Source: Epilithonimonas hispanica (lineage in GTDB: Bacteria; Bacteroidota; Bacteroidia; Flavobacteriales; Weeksellaceae). Taken from it: DNA of 64,000 bases. The notes below the pieces were generated by a model. That model saw only the letters and a program-made list of their open reading frames with translations, did no database searches and was not told the origin of the DNA. This document shows positions 63,583-64,000 of the stretch, piece after piece. The DNA is taken from positions 35,161 through 99,160 of the forward strand of contig NZ_QNUG01000015.1 in NCBI RefSeq assembly GCF_003385395.1, read 5' to 3'. A program made the translations under genes and the position numbers. Position 1 is the stretch's first letter. Every line of letters begins with the position of its first letter.

Positions 63583-63713
63583 TTAAACCACAAAAGTCAC
63601 AAAAGAATAATTTCCATAAAGACTAAAAAAGATATTTTTTTTAAAGCAATTCCTTTTTTGAACTTTTGATAAACTTAAGAAAACAGAAGCTTTTGTGACT
63701 TTTGTGGTTTTAA
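63583..63713. repeat. Inverted-repeat element, CACAAAAG word, copy 2
   Basis: Left TTAAACCACAAAAGTCACAA and on to AAAG; the right end at 63690-63713 (CTTTTGTGACTTTTGTGG...) complements it over 23 bp with a single extra base. The word CACAAAAG occurs twice in each arm, joined by T. Confidence 0.85.
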
Positions 63714-63820
63714 TTCAAATTAAAAAAAAATTGTTTTCCCTTCCAACCTTACAATAAAATGATGCATCTTTATAAAGTGATTAATTCACTCATTCAAAAA
63801 AATACAATCTACATATGAAA

Positions 63821-64000
63821 ACCCGTAGTGCATTATAAAAAAGGTTACTCATAATACGGAAATTTCGTATATTGTATTGACTATCAATCTAATACGTTAT
63901 GAATAACCTAGATGCAATTTACGATTTTATTTTAAAGGAATTAAGAAAATTAACCATCAAAGAAAATTTTTATTTCAAACCAATTAAACCAAAATTATCT
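63821..64000 (+). mobile_element. Probable IS982-type insertion sequence, left end
   Basis: A putative end begins ACCCGTAGTGCATTATAAA at 63821. At 63843-63868 there is ACTCATAATACGGAAATTTC with the partial palindrome ATACG...CGTAT, perhaps a regulatory or end-binding site. The transposase starts at 63899. The family is inferred; only 180 nt are visible. Confidence 0.4.
63899..64000 (+). CDS. Transposase N-terminus, probably IS982 family, cut by the window edge
   Basis: 34 residues are visible from the ATG at 63899: NNLDAIYDFILKELRKLTIK and ENFYFKPIKPKLS. The KENFYFKPIKPKLS stretch recalls the start of IS982-family transposases of Flavobacteriia (for example the Riemerella element). Too little is visible to confirm the catalytic residues. 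Confidence 0.4.
   Translation, partial: MNNLDAIYDFILKELRKLTIKENFYFKPIKPKLS

Overview
The window is about 64 kb of AT-rich chromosome from a member of the phylum Bacteroidota, most likely a Flavobacteriia of the Chryseobacterium/Epilithonimonas type (family Weeksellaceae). Four things point there: the fused lpxC-fabZ gene, proteins with type IX secretion (T9SS) sorting tails, Bacteroidota-style promoters with a TAnnTTTG -7 box, and gene families such as DUF6526 that are common in these bacteria. No sequence search was run, so the genus is an inference.

Layout. 1-858 is the 3' part of recA. 0.9-8.9 kb is a minus-strand block of core genes: an outer-membrane barrel, sucD, a second lpxD-like gene, efp, lpxA, lpxC-fabZ and lpxD (lipid A synthesis with EF-P), then an HD phosphohydrolase. 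9-25 kb holds a small membrane protein, a diacylglycerol-kinase-like gene, a DUF6526/DUF3298 pair, gyrB, gltD-gltB, lysS, a DUF2314 gene, rlmF, a lipoprotein cytochrome c and dusB. 25.4-36.6 kb is an efflux island of two complete three-part pumps in tandem: AraC regulator-TolC-EmrA-EmrB, and AcrA-AcrB-OprM. 37-46 kb is more eroded: a small frameshifted membrane gene, a methyltransferase, a dead REP-associated transposase flanked by hairpin repeats, map, a HAD hydrolase, a T9SS-sorted protein, a TPR/AraC regulator broken by an in-frame stop, gpmI and a frameshifted secreted protein. 46-56 kb, mostly on the plus strand, carries SUI1/YciH, a BaiN-type flavoprotein, a nucleoside phosphorylase, an LEA-like protein, an M28 peptidase, a sigma-54 activator-like response regulator, a MATE pump and argS, then a decayed TPR lipoprotein and tRNA-Gln. 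56.8-63.5 kb has menE-arfB-cdd on the plus strand, and recF, a toxin-antitoxin pair, a BamA-like protein and a UbiA-like protein on the minus strand. The right edge cuts a probable IS982-type transposase.

Most unusual is the intergenic DNA. Several families of long inverted repeats recur, with arms built from two tandem copies of a short word such as CACATAG, CACAAAAG, CACAAAG or CACTTAAG. The word changes between copies, but each copy's two arms still match. Two other hairpin families also vary their stems while keeping the pairing. A palindromic repeat, GGCTTCGA...CTCAGCC, lies between genes and also inside menE and recF, in the same orientation and reading phase. Three genes look freshly broken (nonsense codon, 4-bp duplication, A-run slip) and two are fossils.
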